From Pseudoips prasinana (Eukaryota > Arthropoda > Insecta > Lepidoptera > Nolidae): a stretch of 64,000 nucleotides of DNA. Location: assembly GCA_951640165.1 (NCBI GenBank), contig OX621255.1:6324001-6388000 (forward strand), read 5' to 3'. Of this stretch, positions 10,956 to 21,670 are shown piece after piece. Made by a program: the position numbers and the translations under genes. The notes beneath the pieces are model-generated. The model saw only the letters and a list, made by a program, of their open reading frames with translations, was not told where the DNA came from and made no database searches. Position 1 is the stretch's first letter. Every line of letters starts with the position of its first letter.

Positions 10956-10975
10956 CCTATATATATATATATATT
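10918..10975. repeat. (TA)n microsatellite
   Basis: Two runs of alternating TA separated by tagcc. Confidence 0.9.
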
Positions 10976-10984
10976 TATGCCTAT

Positions 10985-11440
10985 AGATATCGTCCACTGC
11001 TGGGGCTCTACCGGCTAACTCGCCGAACATCGATTTCTTAAATGGACTTCAAATAAATAAAGGTTAAAAATGACTGAATCAATCTTTAAATCTGCTTCAA
11101 CGTTGACAATCGATTCCGGACCATTTATGGCGTCACATGTGCTCATGGAAGCCGATTTAGCGATTGATTAAGTCATTTTTTACCTTTATTTATTTGAACT
11201 CCATTTAATAAATCGATTTTCGGTGACTTAGCCGGTAGAGGCCCTGGACATACGTTGCCATTTCGAGAAGTGTACCGCAGTCACCGCGCTTGGCATGCGA
11301 GTTGGCGACCGCAGTTAGGTGATAGTTAGTTGCTGCCCGACTACCTGCTGTGTCCCTTAGTCGCCTTTTACGACACCCACGGGATGGTATGGAGGAGCCC
11401 TGTTATTATTTTTGGGCCGGAAACCACACGGCTTCACAAG
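10985..11440 (+). repeat. family F repeat, copy 2, split by a foldback MITE
   Basis: The left part gtccactgctgg and right part gacatacgttgcc become continuous if 11003-11243 plus one CTG is removed. Downstream is the family's cgcttggcatgcgagttggc and the segment with cgacacccacgggatgg. Confidence 0.6.
11003..11243. mobile_element. foldback MITE with CTG target duplication
   Basis: The ends GGGCTCTACC and GGTAGAGGCC are inverted, and complementarity continues about 90 bases through aaataaaggttaaaaatgac, so the element folds almost entirely. CTG lies on both sides (11000-11002 and 11244-11246). The sister copy is at 12322-12528. No coding capacity. Confidence 0.85.
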
Positions 11441-11896
11441 CAAAATGCTTGGCTCGTGAATAAATGAAAAGGAGCGGTTAAATACAGAAGATATTCCTAT
11501 AAATATACTGTATACGCAACCAATTCCCCGGCTGCACAAACAAAGCCTGGAAAATAATCAAATACGTTTCTTAAATATTTACTCAAGGAAAGTAATAAAA
11601 ATGGCCTTTCAAAGATTTTCCGGATAATTCTAAAAGGAATCGTTTCTCCATGAATGACCGATTATAAAGAATCCATTCTCGTTGGCAGATCTATCAATGT
11701 CGAGTGACAAATACGACGATATTAAAAAAAAATAACCTTTATTGTTATCGCCGTATTGAATGTGGATATTCCTTATTGAAAACGACATAATGAAATGGTG
11801 GGACGAAGAAGAAATTTCAAATTAAATAAACTTTCAAATTGATATTTTTTTTCACAATTTTCCCTATAGAATATTTAATATAATATAATATACCTA
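11441..11896. other. no gene seen
   Basis: AT-rich; no recognisable motifs or repeats. Confidence 0.45.
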
Positions 11897-12134
11897 GGGG
11901 ACAATGTCACACAGATCATCCTAGCCCCAAACTAAGCAAAGCTTGTACTATGGGTACGAGGCGACGATATACATACTTATATAGATAGATAAATACTTAA
12001 ATACATAGAAAACATCCATGACTCAGAAACAAATATCCGTGCTCATCACACAAATATTTGCACTTACCGGGATTCGAACCCAGGACCACCAGCTTCGTAG
12101 GCGGGAGCACTACCAACTAGACTACGGTGACTGA
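11897..12134 (-). repeat. tRNA-derived SINE, family A, copy 4
   Basis: Minus-strand head with box B GGTTCGAATCC and box A-like TAGTCTAGTTGG, body and tail to ggggacaatgtcac. Confidence 0.9.
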
Positions 12135-12260
12135 CAGAATGCGTTAGAATAAAGGGAATAGTTAATTTTTTATAGAGTTTAACTATGCGACAGCATTCGA
12201 TTGAATCAAACTCATTTGTTTGTCATATTTCATCAATCATGGCCGAAATTAAAAGAAAAA

Positions 12261-12745
12261 GGGCGTGGTTGGTAAATACTTGCATTTTACGCCGCATGTC
12301 GTGAGTTCGATTCAAACTCAGGGGCTCTACCGGCTAAGTCGCCGAAGATCGTTTTCGTGAATGGCGTTCAAATAAATAAAGGTTAAAAATGACTTAATCA
12401 GTCGTTAAGTCAGCTTCCATGACCACACGTGCCAACGACCAACGATTGATTAAGTAATTTTTAACCTTTATTTATTTGAACGCCATTCACGAGAACGATG
12501 TTCGGCGACTTACCTACCCGGAGAGCCCCAGGAAAGATATTTAACTTTGTGGGCTTGAATATGTCTGTTTTCCTGAGTCCGGGCATATCAGTGATATACT
12601 ACTTTCTTTTGTAAATTTCATGTATTACAAATGTTAAGTAGTATATTTAGTATATCAATAATCTGGTTTCACACTGGTACAAGCTCTGCTTAGTTTGGGC
12701 TCTGATGGCCGTGTGTGTATGATGTTCCAAGATATTAATTAACTT
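12261..12745 (+). repeat. tRNA-derived SINE, family B, copy 1, split by a MITE
   Basis: Head GGGCGTGGTTGGTAAA with degenerate box B (agttcgattcaaac). The body resumes after 12531 at ggaaagatat and runs to the common tail agtttgggctctgatgg. The foldback MITE 12322-12528 interrupts it. Confidence 0.8.
12322..12528. mobile_element. foldback MITE, second copy, CAG target duplication
   Basis: Same termini (GGGCTCTACC... / ...GAGAGCCC) and inner arm as 11003-11243, slightly shorter. It is flanked by CAG at 12319-12321 and 12529-12531. Comparison with intact family B SINEs confirms both junctions. Confidence 0.85.
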
Positions 12746-12849
12746 AAAAAAATAATCGTGGAAGCTTATGTTTACCAAAAGGTGTAAATGACAGTCCTGT
12801 CAAAACTGGAAGTGGGTGAAGCAGATCTTTCATAGTTTGTATTGAAGTA

Positions 12850-12984
12850 CAGACGCCAGCACATCAAGCTACCCCAATCTGTTAAATTTACCCAATTGAG
12901 AGTGAACCTTATGCATTTGTGATAAAGTTGAAAATTTATAAAAGAAATTTGACAGATTGGGGTAGCTGGATGTGCTGGCGTCTG
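12850..12984 (+). mobile_element. 135-bp MITE (CAGACGCCAGC family), copy 1
   Basis: Inverted ends CAGACGCCAGCACATC... of about 40 nt flanked by TA. The terminal CAG and TA duplication point to a Tc1/mariner-type parent. There are six copies in the window. Confidence 0.85.
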
Positions 12985-13934
12985 TACATTATTTTTTTTT
13001 TAATTACCATAAGAAAGACTAATTATTATATTGAAGTAAAGAGAGAGAGGTGCGACATTTCACACATTTTCTTTGGCCCTTTCTACCATAGCTAGTTACG
13101 TTTGAAGTTATACTTCAGGCGTATCGTCCAAAGCACACTCGTTTCTTTGTCTTCAGTTCAACTATACGTATGTATCTACGGTGAAGTTTCAAAATCTCTA
13201 TCTAGTATTGTGAATCTCTCGCGAAATAAGACTTTATTTGGTGGATAGTAAGTATCATCTTTAGGTGAACTTGTGGTCACAGAGTTTTCACTGGCATCAG
13301 TAACTTTCGGGTGTTTTATTTAACGTATGTGTCATTTATACTATGAAAATTCATTAGAATTTGAAAAATTTACCAATAAAACCAAACTGGAAGTGTCAAC
13401 TTGCAATTATTATGTGTCTCGTGTAGCGAGAAAAGAAACCGGCGAGTGTAACAACACGTGAATTTTTTGTCACTATCTAAAAATTATTATATATAGTAAT
13501 TAGTATTCTCTTAGTGTCACCCAGTGCTAAAATTTGATCTTATACTTACTTCCAATGTTTTTTAATCGTAATTTTTTCTAGACGTTTATTATCATTGAAT
13601 TACTCCATCTAATTCAACCATAACGAATATCTAGAAAAATATTACGGTCGTATATTCATATTTAGATGATATAAATAAATGAAGGGTATATTTACAACAG
13701 TTTTCAAAATTCATATTTGAAATCCAATCAAAGAAAGAAAGAAGATAGATAGAAGAAAAGCTACAAAACTGCTTTTCATAAGCCAATCACTAACCCACGA
13801 TAACGGAGTACTCGGCCCGTTAATTCAATGTTTGATTGCTTTATACCGTACTGAAGTCGCTATGTTACAGAATGATATTTATTGAAAACGGCACCATAGT
13901 GTTATAAGTTTAACGTATGTATATTTCGGTAAAA
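12985..13934. other. no gene seen
   Basis: About 950 bases of AT-rich sequence without supported ORF or repeat structure. Confidence 0.5.
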
Positions 13935-14055
13935 TTAAATAAATAAGGTTTTAATTCACGTAGACTTTAAAAAAGCGCATGTAAATAGTCAGAACATGTT
14001 TGTAGTAATATAGTTAAGTATACATAATTATTTCTAGGTACATATAGTTATTGTA

Positions 14056-14190
14056 CAGACGCCAGCACATCAAGCTACCAAAATCTGTTAAATTTCCCCA
14101 ATTGAAAGTGAAACTTATGCATGTGTGATAAAGTTGAAAATCTATACAATATATTTGACAGATTGGGGTAGCTGGATGTGCTAGCGTCTG
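14056..14190 (+). mobile_element. 135-bp MITE, copy 2
   Basis: Same ends and length as copy 1, TA on both sides. Confidence 0.85.
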
Positions 14191-14210
14191 TACATATATT
14201 TATTATTCTC

Positions 14211-14394
14211 GAGTGGCGACCACGAACCGGAACACGCAGCGTGGGCAGGCCCCCTACAAGATGGACCGATGATATTACGCGGGTTGCTAGAAATCGCTGA
14301 ATGCGGATAGCGCAAGACCGGTAATTGTGGAGATCTTTGGGGGAGGCCTTTGTCCAGCAGTTGACGTCTTTCGGCTGATATGATGATGATGATA
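14211..14394 (+). pseudogene. RTE-clade LINE, C-terminal end plus tail
   Basis: One frame reads GRPPTRWTDDITRVA, then MRIAQD and LWRSLGEAFVQQ, with two in-frame stops. This is the conserved C-terminus of RTE-type endonuclease/reverse transcriptase proteins, followed by a (TGATGA)n tail. It is a 5'-truncated dead copy. Related ends lie at 51591-51690 and 52111-52208. Confidence 0.75.
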
Positions 14395-14589
14395 GATATT
14401 TAGGTGCACGGATTGTATGAAAACATTTAGATATAACATTTAATTTATGATTATTATGATTAAGTTGCATCGTACCTCTCATACGGAGGAACCAATCTCA
14501 ATGACGATTCTTTATGTAAATCGAATTGGGTGTTTCAGAGAAATCTGTTCATCTATTCAGGAGTTACAGCTCATTTTGGTTTGGAGCTC

Positions 14590-14850
14590 GGGCTTTTATG
14601 GTTAAGGTTGTATTGAGTTATTGCAACTGACACTGCAACTTTTGATCCACAGGTTGTGGGTTCGATCCTCGTGCAAGACATATACTTGTGTTCATGAACA
14701 TGTCTATTTGTCTTCGGTGTATTGTATTTATATATTTACGCAAACAAGTATATAAGTATTTCTGTCCATTGTCTAGTATCAAGTACAATTGCTTAGTTTG
14801 GGCTAGATGGCGCTGTGTAATTTGGCCGGATATTAATTATTATTATTAAA
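14590..14850 (+). repeat. tRNA-derived SINE, family D, copy 1
   Basis: Box B-like GGGTTCGATCCTCG, then a body with tgttcatgaacatgtctatt and the common tail gcttagtttgggctagatgg, (ATT)n end. The head is degenerate. Confidence 0.7.
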
Positions 14851-14963
14851 AACATTTTTAGTTTATTAGACAACAAAACCAAAACAGATGGATAAGTAAC
14901 AATTTAACTTAAACTATATATAAGTGCTTATATCAAAATATCATATGGCGCTCATAGCCAGAT

Positions 14964-15554
14964 GCGCTCACCAGTCCGTAAGTGATCAGCGAGGTAACGA
15001 GGTAAAGTAACTAGGCTCGCGGTCGTTCCATAGATGGGTGACCGCCAAAGTGGTTTAATTTCTTAGCGTCTCGAGGACACGTTAAGCTGTCAGTTCTGAT
15101 TGTGGCCATTAGTCAACAGTCGTTAAGCCATGTCAATGAATATGTCATAATATACAAGATCCGTAACGGGCGTGCTACGGCGTAGCGGTCATGATTTCAC
15201 TTAAAACAAGATATTTATATATTTTTCTCCTTGTTAATATTAAAATTCTTTATTTCGCTGTAAGTTAACGAAAGTAACATATTTTCTGTGGACCCATACT
15301 AGGCAAGCCTGTATCGTGTGTATCATCGTCTGGATTGTAAATCAATTTCTTATTTCTAGTTAGTTTTATATATCCAATAGAAGTTAATAAAGAAGCTTAA
15401 TTAACACTGCAGTAATTTGCTTTACAATTTGAATGAAAATGAATAACATGGTGATACTGGCGGTAATAATAGCTTAAGTGAAATATGGCCTAATGGGCGG
15501 GTTGAAACTCTGACACTAGGATAACCACTGCCCAAACGATAAATAAGTAAGGAA
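14964..15554 (+). repeat. 5S rRNA-derived SINE, copy 2, split by repeat X
   Basis: 5S-like head (tgatcagcgaggtaacgagg, then aactaggctcgcggtcg and gatgggtgaccgcc). The body is interrupted after catgtcaatga and resumes at gcctaatgggcgggttg, ending in ccactgcccaaacgataa. Confidence 0.75.
15143..15488. repeat. repeat X, copy 1 (about 345 bp, unclassified)
   Basis: Begins near tcataatatacaagatccg and ends near cttaagtgaaatatgg; a second copy starts at 16685. ATATG at both edges may be a target duplication. Internal gatttcactt and aagtgaaat are inverted. Candidates are a MITE or a solo LTR-like unit; there is no coding. Confidence 0.55.
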
Positions 15555-15933
15555 GTATAAAAAGCGAATGTGTATTTATGTTACATGAGTTTGATAACGG
15601 CATTCCTTACTAAAACCGATAGATACACATATTCGAATCTTCAAACACCAAGTAGGTTGATGATGTAATCAAAATACACGCTCCGATGGAACTTGTCTTT
15701 GAACATGTAAAAGCTAACCTCTGACTATTTTTAAGCTCTGGGCGCCTGGTATTCGTGTTTTGATAAACGGCTCTGTCAAGCGGAAATTTGTTCAAAATAG
15801 AGGTTGAGGCGCGCAGAGATATTATTTAAGTAAGGCTTATAAAGTGACGACATTTGAATTTACATTTCAAAGTCGAAACATATGTTTAAAGGTCTATTTA
15901 TTCAATTTGAGTACCACAGGATGGAATTATAAC
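15555..15933. other. no gene seen
   Basis: No supported ORF or repeat in this spacer. Confidence 0.45.
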
Positions 15934-16198
15934 CGGTTGGCGTGGTTGGTAAATGCTTGCCTTTCACGCTGCAGGTCGTGGGTTCGATTCCCACCCAGGA
16001 CAGATATTTGTGTGCATGAATATGTCTGTTTGTCCTGAGACTGGGTGTAATTATCTATATAATTACGTATTTGCAAAAGAAAATTAGTATATGCAATATA
16101 TCAGTTATGTATGTGGTTCCATAGTATAAGTTTTACTTAGTATGGGATTAGATGTGTGTGAATAATATCCCTGGATATTATTATTATTATTATTATAA
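15934..16198 (+). repeat. tRNA-derived SINE, family B, copy 2
   Basis: Box A TGGCGTGGTTGG, box B GGTTCGATTCC, body with cctgagactgggtgtaatta, and an (ATT)n end. Confidence 0.9.
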
Positions 16199-16421
16199 CA
16201 TTGATAGATACGTGTCACGACTGGTTTGTATTAATAAATGTGCTGTTATTGTTACGGCATGTAGTTACGGCGCCAATACCACATAATGTAGACTTAAAAT
16301 AAATACGAAAATAAGTCTCATAACGTATAAACTTTTGTTTAATTTTACGATGGCTTTTAACTTACGCAATATTTCATATCATATTTAAAATAATAATTAT
16401 TTTGAGTTAACAAAGACATTA

Positions 16422-16566
16422 CGACGGTGAAGAGTCAATATCTTCTAACTACGTCAAATTGAACACACGAATTTGAGCTTGAAAGTAACTGATATCAGTG
16501 AATATTACAGTTGATTTTCATGTGTATTTATTTCAGTAGTTAGCAGATATTGACACTTCACCGTCG
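16422..16566. mobile_element. MITE-like inverted repeat
   Basis: Arms 16422-16452 and 16536-16566 (starting CGACGGTGAAG) are complementary with a few mismatches, 83 nt apart. No clear target duplication. The rest of 16199-16684 shows no gene. Confidence 0.6.
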
Positions 16567-16858
16567 AATTTAGCTATTCTATGAGATGTTATGTAAAGCC
16601 GATTGTAGCATTTTTACGATTAATGCTACGCAGGTCGTAGCAGATATTAAAATCACTTAAAATCGTCAAAAAGTTACACTGCTACGTCATAACATACAAG
16701 AACCGTAACGGGCGAGCTACGGCGTAGCGGTCACGATTTCACGTAAAACAAGATATTTATATATTTTTCTTCTTCTTTTTAATATTAAAATTCTTTATTT
16801 CGCTGTAAGTTAACGAAAGTAACATAGTTTCTGTGGACCCATACTAGGCAAGCCTGTA

Positions 16859-17061
16859 TTTATTTATACTTATTGCACAAAACTGTACAAAGGCGGACTT
16901 AATGCCAAAGGCATTCTCTCCCAGTCAACCTTAGGGTGATGCAGAGATAATATGGTAGGTGCACTATAGACCAAGTATAATAATAAATACTAAAATACTT
17001 GACAAGCACTATAAAATACAATCGTATAAATACACACTATACTATAAATACATAAATATAT

Positions 17062-17110
<49 letters not shown>

Positions 17111-18482
17111 TATTACATATATACACTAACTGTTATATTAAGATGATTCTGACTTATTTTTTTTCTGAATGTAGAAGAATAGCTTGTACAAACAAGGAAG
17201 AATGTAAGAAGTTAGTCCGATGGGAAGGGCATTGTAAAAGTCTGTTATGAGTGGAACGGAGATTTTTGTTGTGGTTAGAAGATAGATACTGAAAATAGGG
17301 AGCTAAGTAGGATGGAGAAATCGGAGAGTCGAGAAGAGAAAATAGTGTAGTGAGTGCTCTGAGGTTTCATCGGTGCCGAATGGGCATCCAATTCAATTGA
17401 GAACGGTAAGATGACACATGGTCGTACTTACGAAGATTGAATACGAATCGAATGCAGTTATTCAGAAGACGGTCTAATTTATTGAGTTGATCTGCATTCA
17501 GGTCAAAGTAGCACACATCACCATAGTCGATTATAGGAAAAAGAAGGGCCTGCACTAGCGTTACTTTTGTCTCGGAAGGTAGGAAATTCTTTAATCTATA
17601 CAGTGACCGCAAGATCCCAGTCACTCTTTGGCTGACGCTAACGATTTGGTTTTGCCAGCTTAAAGTAGCATCAACAAGCAGACCAAGGTCCTTAACATTC
17701 TGGCAGTATGGAATAACAGAATTGTTGTATAAGACTGGAGGTTGACTGTCAACATCCACTAAACGCATCATTCGGGAACTGCCCACGATGATAGCCTGAC
17801 ATTTGAGTGGATTGACAGTCAAGCCAAACCTGTTAGCCCACTCCCTAATTAAATCAACATCCCTATTTATGGCGACGATCGCTTCTGCTAACTTATCGAT
17901 GCTTGTCTGTGCGTAAAGTTGTAGATCATCGGCGTATAGATGATACGAACACTGAAGATTTTGAGTTAAGAGATTTATAAATACCGAAAATAAGAGGGGA
18001 GAAAGGATACCTCCTTGAGGAACGCCAGTGTCTAATTTACACCAGTTTCATGAAACATACCACTGCAAACAGACTGTTGGCGCCCTTGAAGATAGGAAGA
18101 AAACCACTCCAGAGATTCGTCAGACACCCTAAGGTAGGAAAGGATACATAAAAGGATATCGTGACTGATGGTATTAAAGGCGTTGCAGAAATCAACCAGC
18201 ACCAGGACTGTGACCATAGTGCCCTCCATACCAGCCCTAATATCGCCAGTCACTTTTAGGAGAGCGGTGGTGGTGCTATGACCAGGCCTAAACCCGGATT
18301 GTAAGGGACTTATTAAGTTATTGGATAGGATAAAATCAGAAAGTTGTTTATGGACAGCGGACTCAAGTACCTTGGATAGGAAGGGAAGGATGGAGATAGG
18401 ACGATAGTGGGTGAGAAGTGATGGGTTGGTGACTTTAGGAAGTGGACGGACATAGGCTTTACGCCATAAAGCGGGGAAAGAT
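16859..18482 (-). pseudogene. 5'-truncated CR1/Jockey-type LINE (reverse transcriptase fragment)
   Basis: Minus-strand frames carry reverse transcriptase motifs in order: YRPISILPFLSKV, QSGFRPGHSTTTAL, LVDFCNAFNTISHDIL, GVPQGGILSPLLF, LYADDLQLY, and the C-terminal thumb in the frame at 17367-17822 (CQAIIVGSSRMMR to LNWMPIRHR). The frame breaks at a TAG and shift near 18030. About 500 bases of 3' UTR end in a TAAATAAA-type tail at 16859. Endonuclease and ORF1 are absent. Dead copy inserted in repeat X. Confidence 0.85.
17064..17105. repeat. (TA)n microsatellite in the LINE 3' UTR
   Basis: Uninterrupted alternating TA run. Confidence 0.9.
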
Positions 18483-18769
18483 GTGTATCATCGTCTGGAT
18501 TGTAAATCAATTTCTTATTTCTAGTTAGTTTTATATATCCAATAGAAGTTAATAAAGAAGCTTAATTAACACTGAAGTAATTTGCTTTACAATTTGAATG
18601 AAAATGAATAACAAAGTGATACTGGCGGTAATAATAGCTTAAGTGAAATATGGTGGCAGGAAATCAATATTCGATTATAGATAGACTAACCGCATCGCGT
18701 TCAGTCGGGCTAAGTGTTAGTAAGTGAACTCATTTGTAATTTAAGGTATTGTGAGTTAGATACATACAT

Positions 18770-19070
18770 ACACATATAGACTTTCACCTGTTTCCCATAG
18801 CGGTAGGCAGACACAACGGATCTCCATTTGTCACGAGTCACTTTGCACACCTCTTTTACTGTAATTTTATTCTTCACACATGCTCGCCAGTTCAGGGTAC
18901 TTCTGATCACGCCTATTGAGAATATCTCCGATTTGATCAGACAATGTTCTACAAGGTCTTCCCCTACCGGTTGTACCTTTCACACAGGACAGCTTTACTT
19001 CTTTCGTCAATCTCGCTATATTCATCCTTTCTAAATGCCAAAACCATCTAAGCATACTTTTTCTAATGTT
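18770..19070 (-). pseudogene. non-LTR retrotransposon C-terminal fragment
   Basis: Minus-strand frames read MLRWFWHLERMN, TGRGRPCRTLSDQIGDIL and, after a shift, TRDKWRSVVSAYRYGK. This H-x-x-RM...GRGRP...WR pattern is the C-terminal tail common in RTE-like and related LINE proteins. A stop separates the halves. Confidence 0.65.
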
Positions 19071-19105
19071 TGTGACTACAATTTCTTTCTATTGTGACTT
19101 ATGTA

Positions 19106-19242
19106 CAAACGCCAGCACATCCAGCTACCCCAATCTGTCAAATTTCTTTTATAGATTTTCAACTTTAACACAAGACAGCATAAGATTCACTTTCAATTGG
19201 GGAAATTTGACAAATTGGGGTAGCTTGATGTGCTGGCGACTG
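19106..19242 (-). mobile_element. MITE (CAGACGCCAGC family), copy 3
   Basis: Opposite orientation to copies 1, 2 and 4, slightly degenerate right end (gactgca), TA on the left only. Confidence 0.8.
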
Positions 19243-19244
19243 CA

Positions 19245-19455
19245 CGTATGGCGCAGCGGCTAAGACAGTCGCCTCGCTGCTTCGTGTTACAAGTTCGAGT
19301 CCCGCGCCGGACAACTATTTGTGTGACCCATAAATAGTTGTTCTGAGTCTGGATGTAATTTGTGTCCGTCTATTATATGTTTGTAAAGTACCCCACGACA
19401 CAGGGATTCGATTTCCTAAAGCGGACGTTGTCTTTTTAAAGAAAATAAATAAATA
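19245..19455 (+). repeat. tRNA-derived SINE, family C, copy 1
   Basis: Box A TGGCGCAGCGGCTAAG, box B AGTTCGAGTCCCG, body with tgtgacccataaatagttg and the end accccacgacacaggg. It directly abuts MITE copy 3. Confidence 0.85.
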
Positions 19456-19690
19456 TAAATTTCAAATCTATCTAACTACTCAGGAAAGAGAAAGTAAATT
19501 AGATATCCGTGAAATATAGACGGATGGTCTGAGCCACACTATACCTATTGATCTCGTTTTACTACTTTTGTACGGAATTCAATCAGTTTAAATATTATAT
19601 GTGTCTACTGATATATTTTTCTACTTAAAATGCTACAAATAGAAATTTGTAGCATTTTAATACTGTCTATGTTTATCATTATTCTATTAT
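19456..19690. other. spacer with a perfect 16-bp hairpin
   Basis: 19625-19640 and 19645-19660 are perfect complements (ttaaaatgctacaaat). No gene. Confidence 0.7.
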
Positions 19691-20452
19691 TATTTTATCA
19701 TCTCTTGGGCGGCCGGAAACAACTCTTACTAAATAAGTAAAATAATAAATATATTGACACAACAAACACACTGCCATCCCATAACAAACTATGCAGACCC
19801 TGCACTATCGCAACCAGACAACTGATAAACATACTTATATATTTCTAAATTTATACATATCATACTAATATTTCCCCCTTCCCCCCGGACCGCCGTCAGG
19901 TGCTAACGTGCTCAATAACTGTATTTAATTTATTTTAAAGTTTTTAATCTTAAAAATCTAAGTTTTAATTAAGTATAAAAAATAGGAGTGCAGAGCAAAG
20001 AAGAGCTATACACAAGAAAGCCAGCGACGAACAGTCACCTCTTCAGACGTATTGTACCCTGGTACATTTTAAAACACCTGACCACTCAGAAGGTACAGTG
20101 CACTTTCACTTATTCCACATTAACGCCAATCAGCGCGTGCGCAACCAACGCCATTATTAACTGTATGTGAAGCCCCGCCCCCTACAAGGAACTAATTAGT
20201 GGACTCCTCCGACCTCATTATAATTGGTGCTTCCGGATTGTCGCTGTGTGTGTTTGACCACCATTGTCAGTGTGTCGCCTACCGAACAACTCCTTTGAAT
20301 CATTATCTCCTAGTACCGGATCTTACAAATTGGACCCGTTTTTACCACAAGAGGCTGAAATACCAAATAAGTAATATTATTTTTTCTAATTGTATTGATT
20401 GTTTTGAAAACAAGATTGAAGAATACATATATAGGGGGACAATATATATATA

Positions 20453-20690
20453 GGGGACAATGTCACACAGATCAACCTAGCCCCAAACTAAGCAAAGCTT
20501 GTACTATGGGTACCAGGCGACGATATACATACTTATATAGATAGATAAATACTTAAATACATAGAAAACATCCATGACTCGGAAACAAATATTCGTGCTC
20601 ATCACACAAATATTTGCACTTACCGGGATTCGAACCCAGGACCACCAGCTTCGTAGGCAGGAGCACTACCAACTAGGCTACGGTGATCGA
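20453..20690 (-). repeat. tRNA-derived SINE, family A, copy 5
   Basis: Inserted in the LINE 5' UTR, antisense to ORF1. Complete head and tail. ACATATAT-like sequence at both sides is a possible duplication. Confidence 0.9.
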
Positions 20691-20776
20691 CATCTTGCAA
20701 ATATACATATATTACTACAATTTTCTGCTTTCCTAGTATCCTTTAAGCTCAATACAAATTGATATCATTAAAAGCT

Positions 20777-21670
20777 ATGTCTGAGAAAGCTACGCCCACT
20801 GAGACTACTCAAACATTTCTGAAACCGGGTAACTTACAACAAGAGTCTGACACAGCGTCAGATTGTATGGTCTCTGACACGGACCATGGATCTCAGCAAA
20901 ACATAACGCGTCGCTATAAGCGTAAATATGATGACGCCGCAATTTGTGAAATAAGAGATTTGCTTGCGAACTTAAAACTACAACAAGAAACTCAAACAAA
21001 AAAATTTTATGAGGAAATGCAAAAATTGTCTCATCAAAATACTGAAATTCAGCAGGCTATTCAACTCATGTCTGATAAATACGATGACGTTTTGTGTCAA
21101 CTCCAGCAAACAAAGTCAGAAAACTCTGTGTTTAAAAATCAAATCAAATCGCTAGAACAACGGGTTGAACTACTCGAGCGAACTGCCAAGGCGTCCAGCT
21201 TTGAGCTTGGAAATGTCCCAGAGACCCAATCTGAAAACAGGTCAGCGCTTTTAACTATACTACAAAATGTTGGTAACACCCTGAATGTAGATGTCCGAGA
21301 TGCTGACATACGGAACATATATAGAGCCAAGAAAGCACCAAACAGGTCTAGCCCTATTATAGTGGAACTATTTTCAACATCCCTTAAAGAAAACGTAATT
21401 CGAGCCTCTAAAAGCTTCAATAAAAGTAATAAAGAAAAACTAAATACAACGCATCTGAAACTAAAAGGTGACCCGAAACCAATCTATATATCGGAATCGC
21501 TCACTACACATGGAAGACGTCTTTACTACTTGGCTCGTGAATCCGTCAAAAATTATAAGTACGCAGGTTGCTGGACATCATTTGGAAAGGTATACATCCG
21601 TGTGAAGGAAGGCCAACCGTCAAGACAGATCAGTTGCGAAGAAGATTTAATCAAGTTAAACTCTCAATGA
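20777..21670 (+). CDS. LINE ORF1 protein (coiled coil, FP25-like C-terminus), 297 aa
   Basis: Probable nucleic-acid-binding chaperone that packages the LINE RNA. The ATG at 20777 (MSEKATPTE) is chosen over the upstream TTG. After a polar N-terminus, residues about 65-140 form a glutamine/leucine-rich coiled coil (LKLQQETQTKKFYEEMQKL, later LEQRVELLERTA). The C-terminal part (FELGNVPETQSENRSALL, ADIRNIYRAKK, YYLARESVKNYKY) matches the domain shared by baculovirus FP25 proteins and many insect LINE ORF1s. No zinc knuckle is seen. It is followed 630 bases later by ORF2 on the same strand. Confidence 0.85.
   Translation: MSEKATPTETTQTFLKPGNLQQESDTASDCMVSDTDHGSQQNITRRYKRKYDDAAICEIRDLLANLKLQQETQTKKFYEEMQKLSHQNTEIQQAIQLMSDKYDDVLCQLQQTKSENSVFKNQIKSLEQRVELLERTAKASSFELGNVPETQSENRSALLTILQNVGNTLNVDVRDADIRNIYRAKKAPNRSSPIIVELFSTSLKENVIRASKSFNKSNKEKLNTTHLKLKGDPKPIYISESLTTHGRRLYYLARESVKNYKYAGCWTSFGKVYIRVKEGQPSRQISCEEDLIKLNSQ

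Larger units (their letters stand above)
13935..14465 (-). repeat. LINE 3'-end repeat (family L), split by MITE and RTE fragment
   Basis: The segment ttcacgtagactttaaaaaa, then cagaacatgtttgtagtaat, recurs at 26575, 28520, 54185 and inverted at 61210-61475. On the minus strand it ends in a (TTTTA)n-like tail, so it looks like the 3' UTR of a truncated non-LTR element. The copy is interrupted between about 14055 and 14394. Confidence 0.6.
16685..18653. repeat. repeat X, copy 2, split by a LINE fragment
   Basis: 16685-16858 matches the left half and 18483-18653 the right half of 15143-15488. The junction occurs within the region that reads gcctgtatcgtgtgtatcat in copy 1. Confidence 0.75.

Noticed and set aside
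10918..10975. CRISPR-like or regulatory tandem array
   Set aside because: Simple TA microsatellite; the window is eukaryotic in character and no spaced direct repeats were found.
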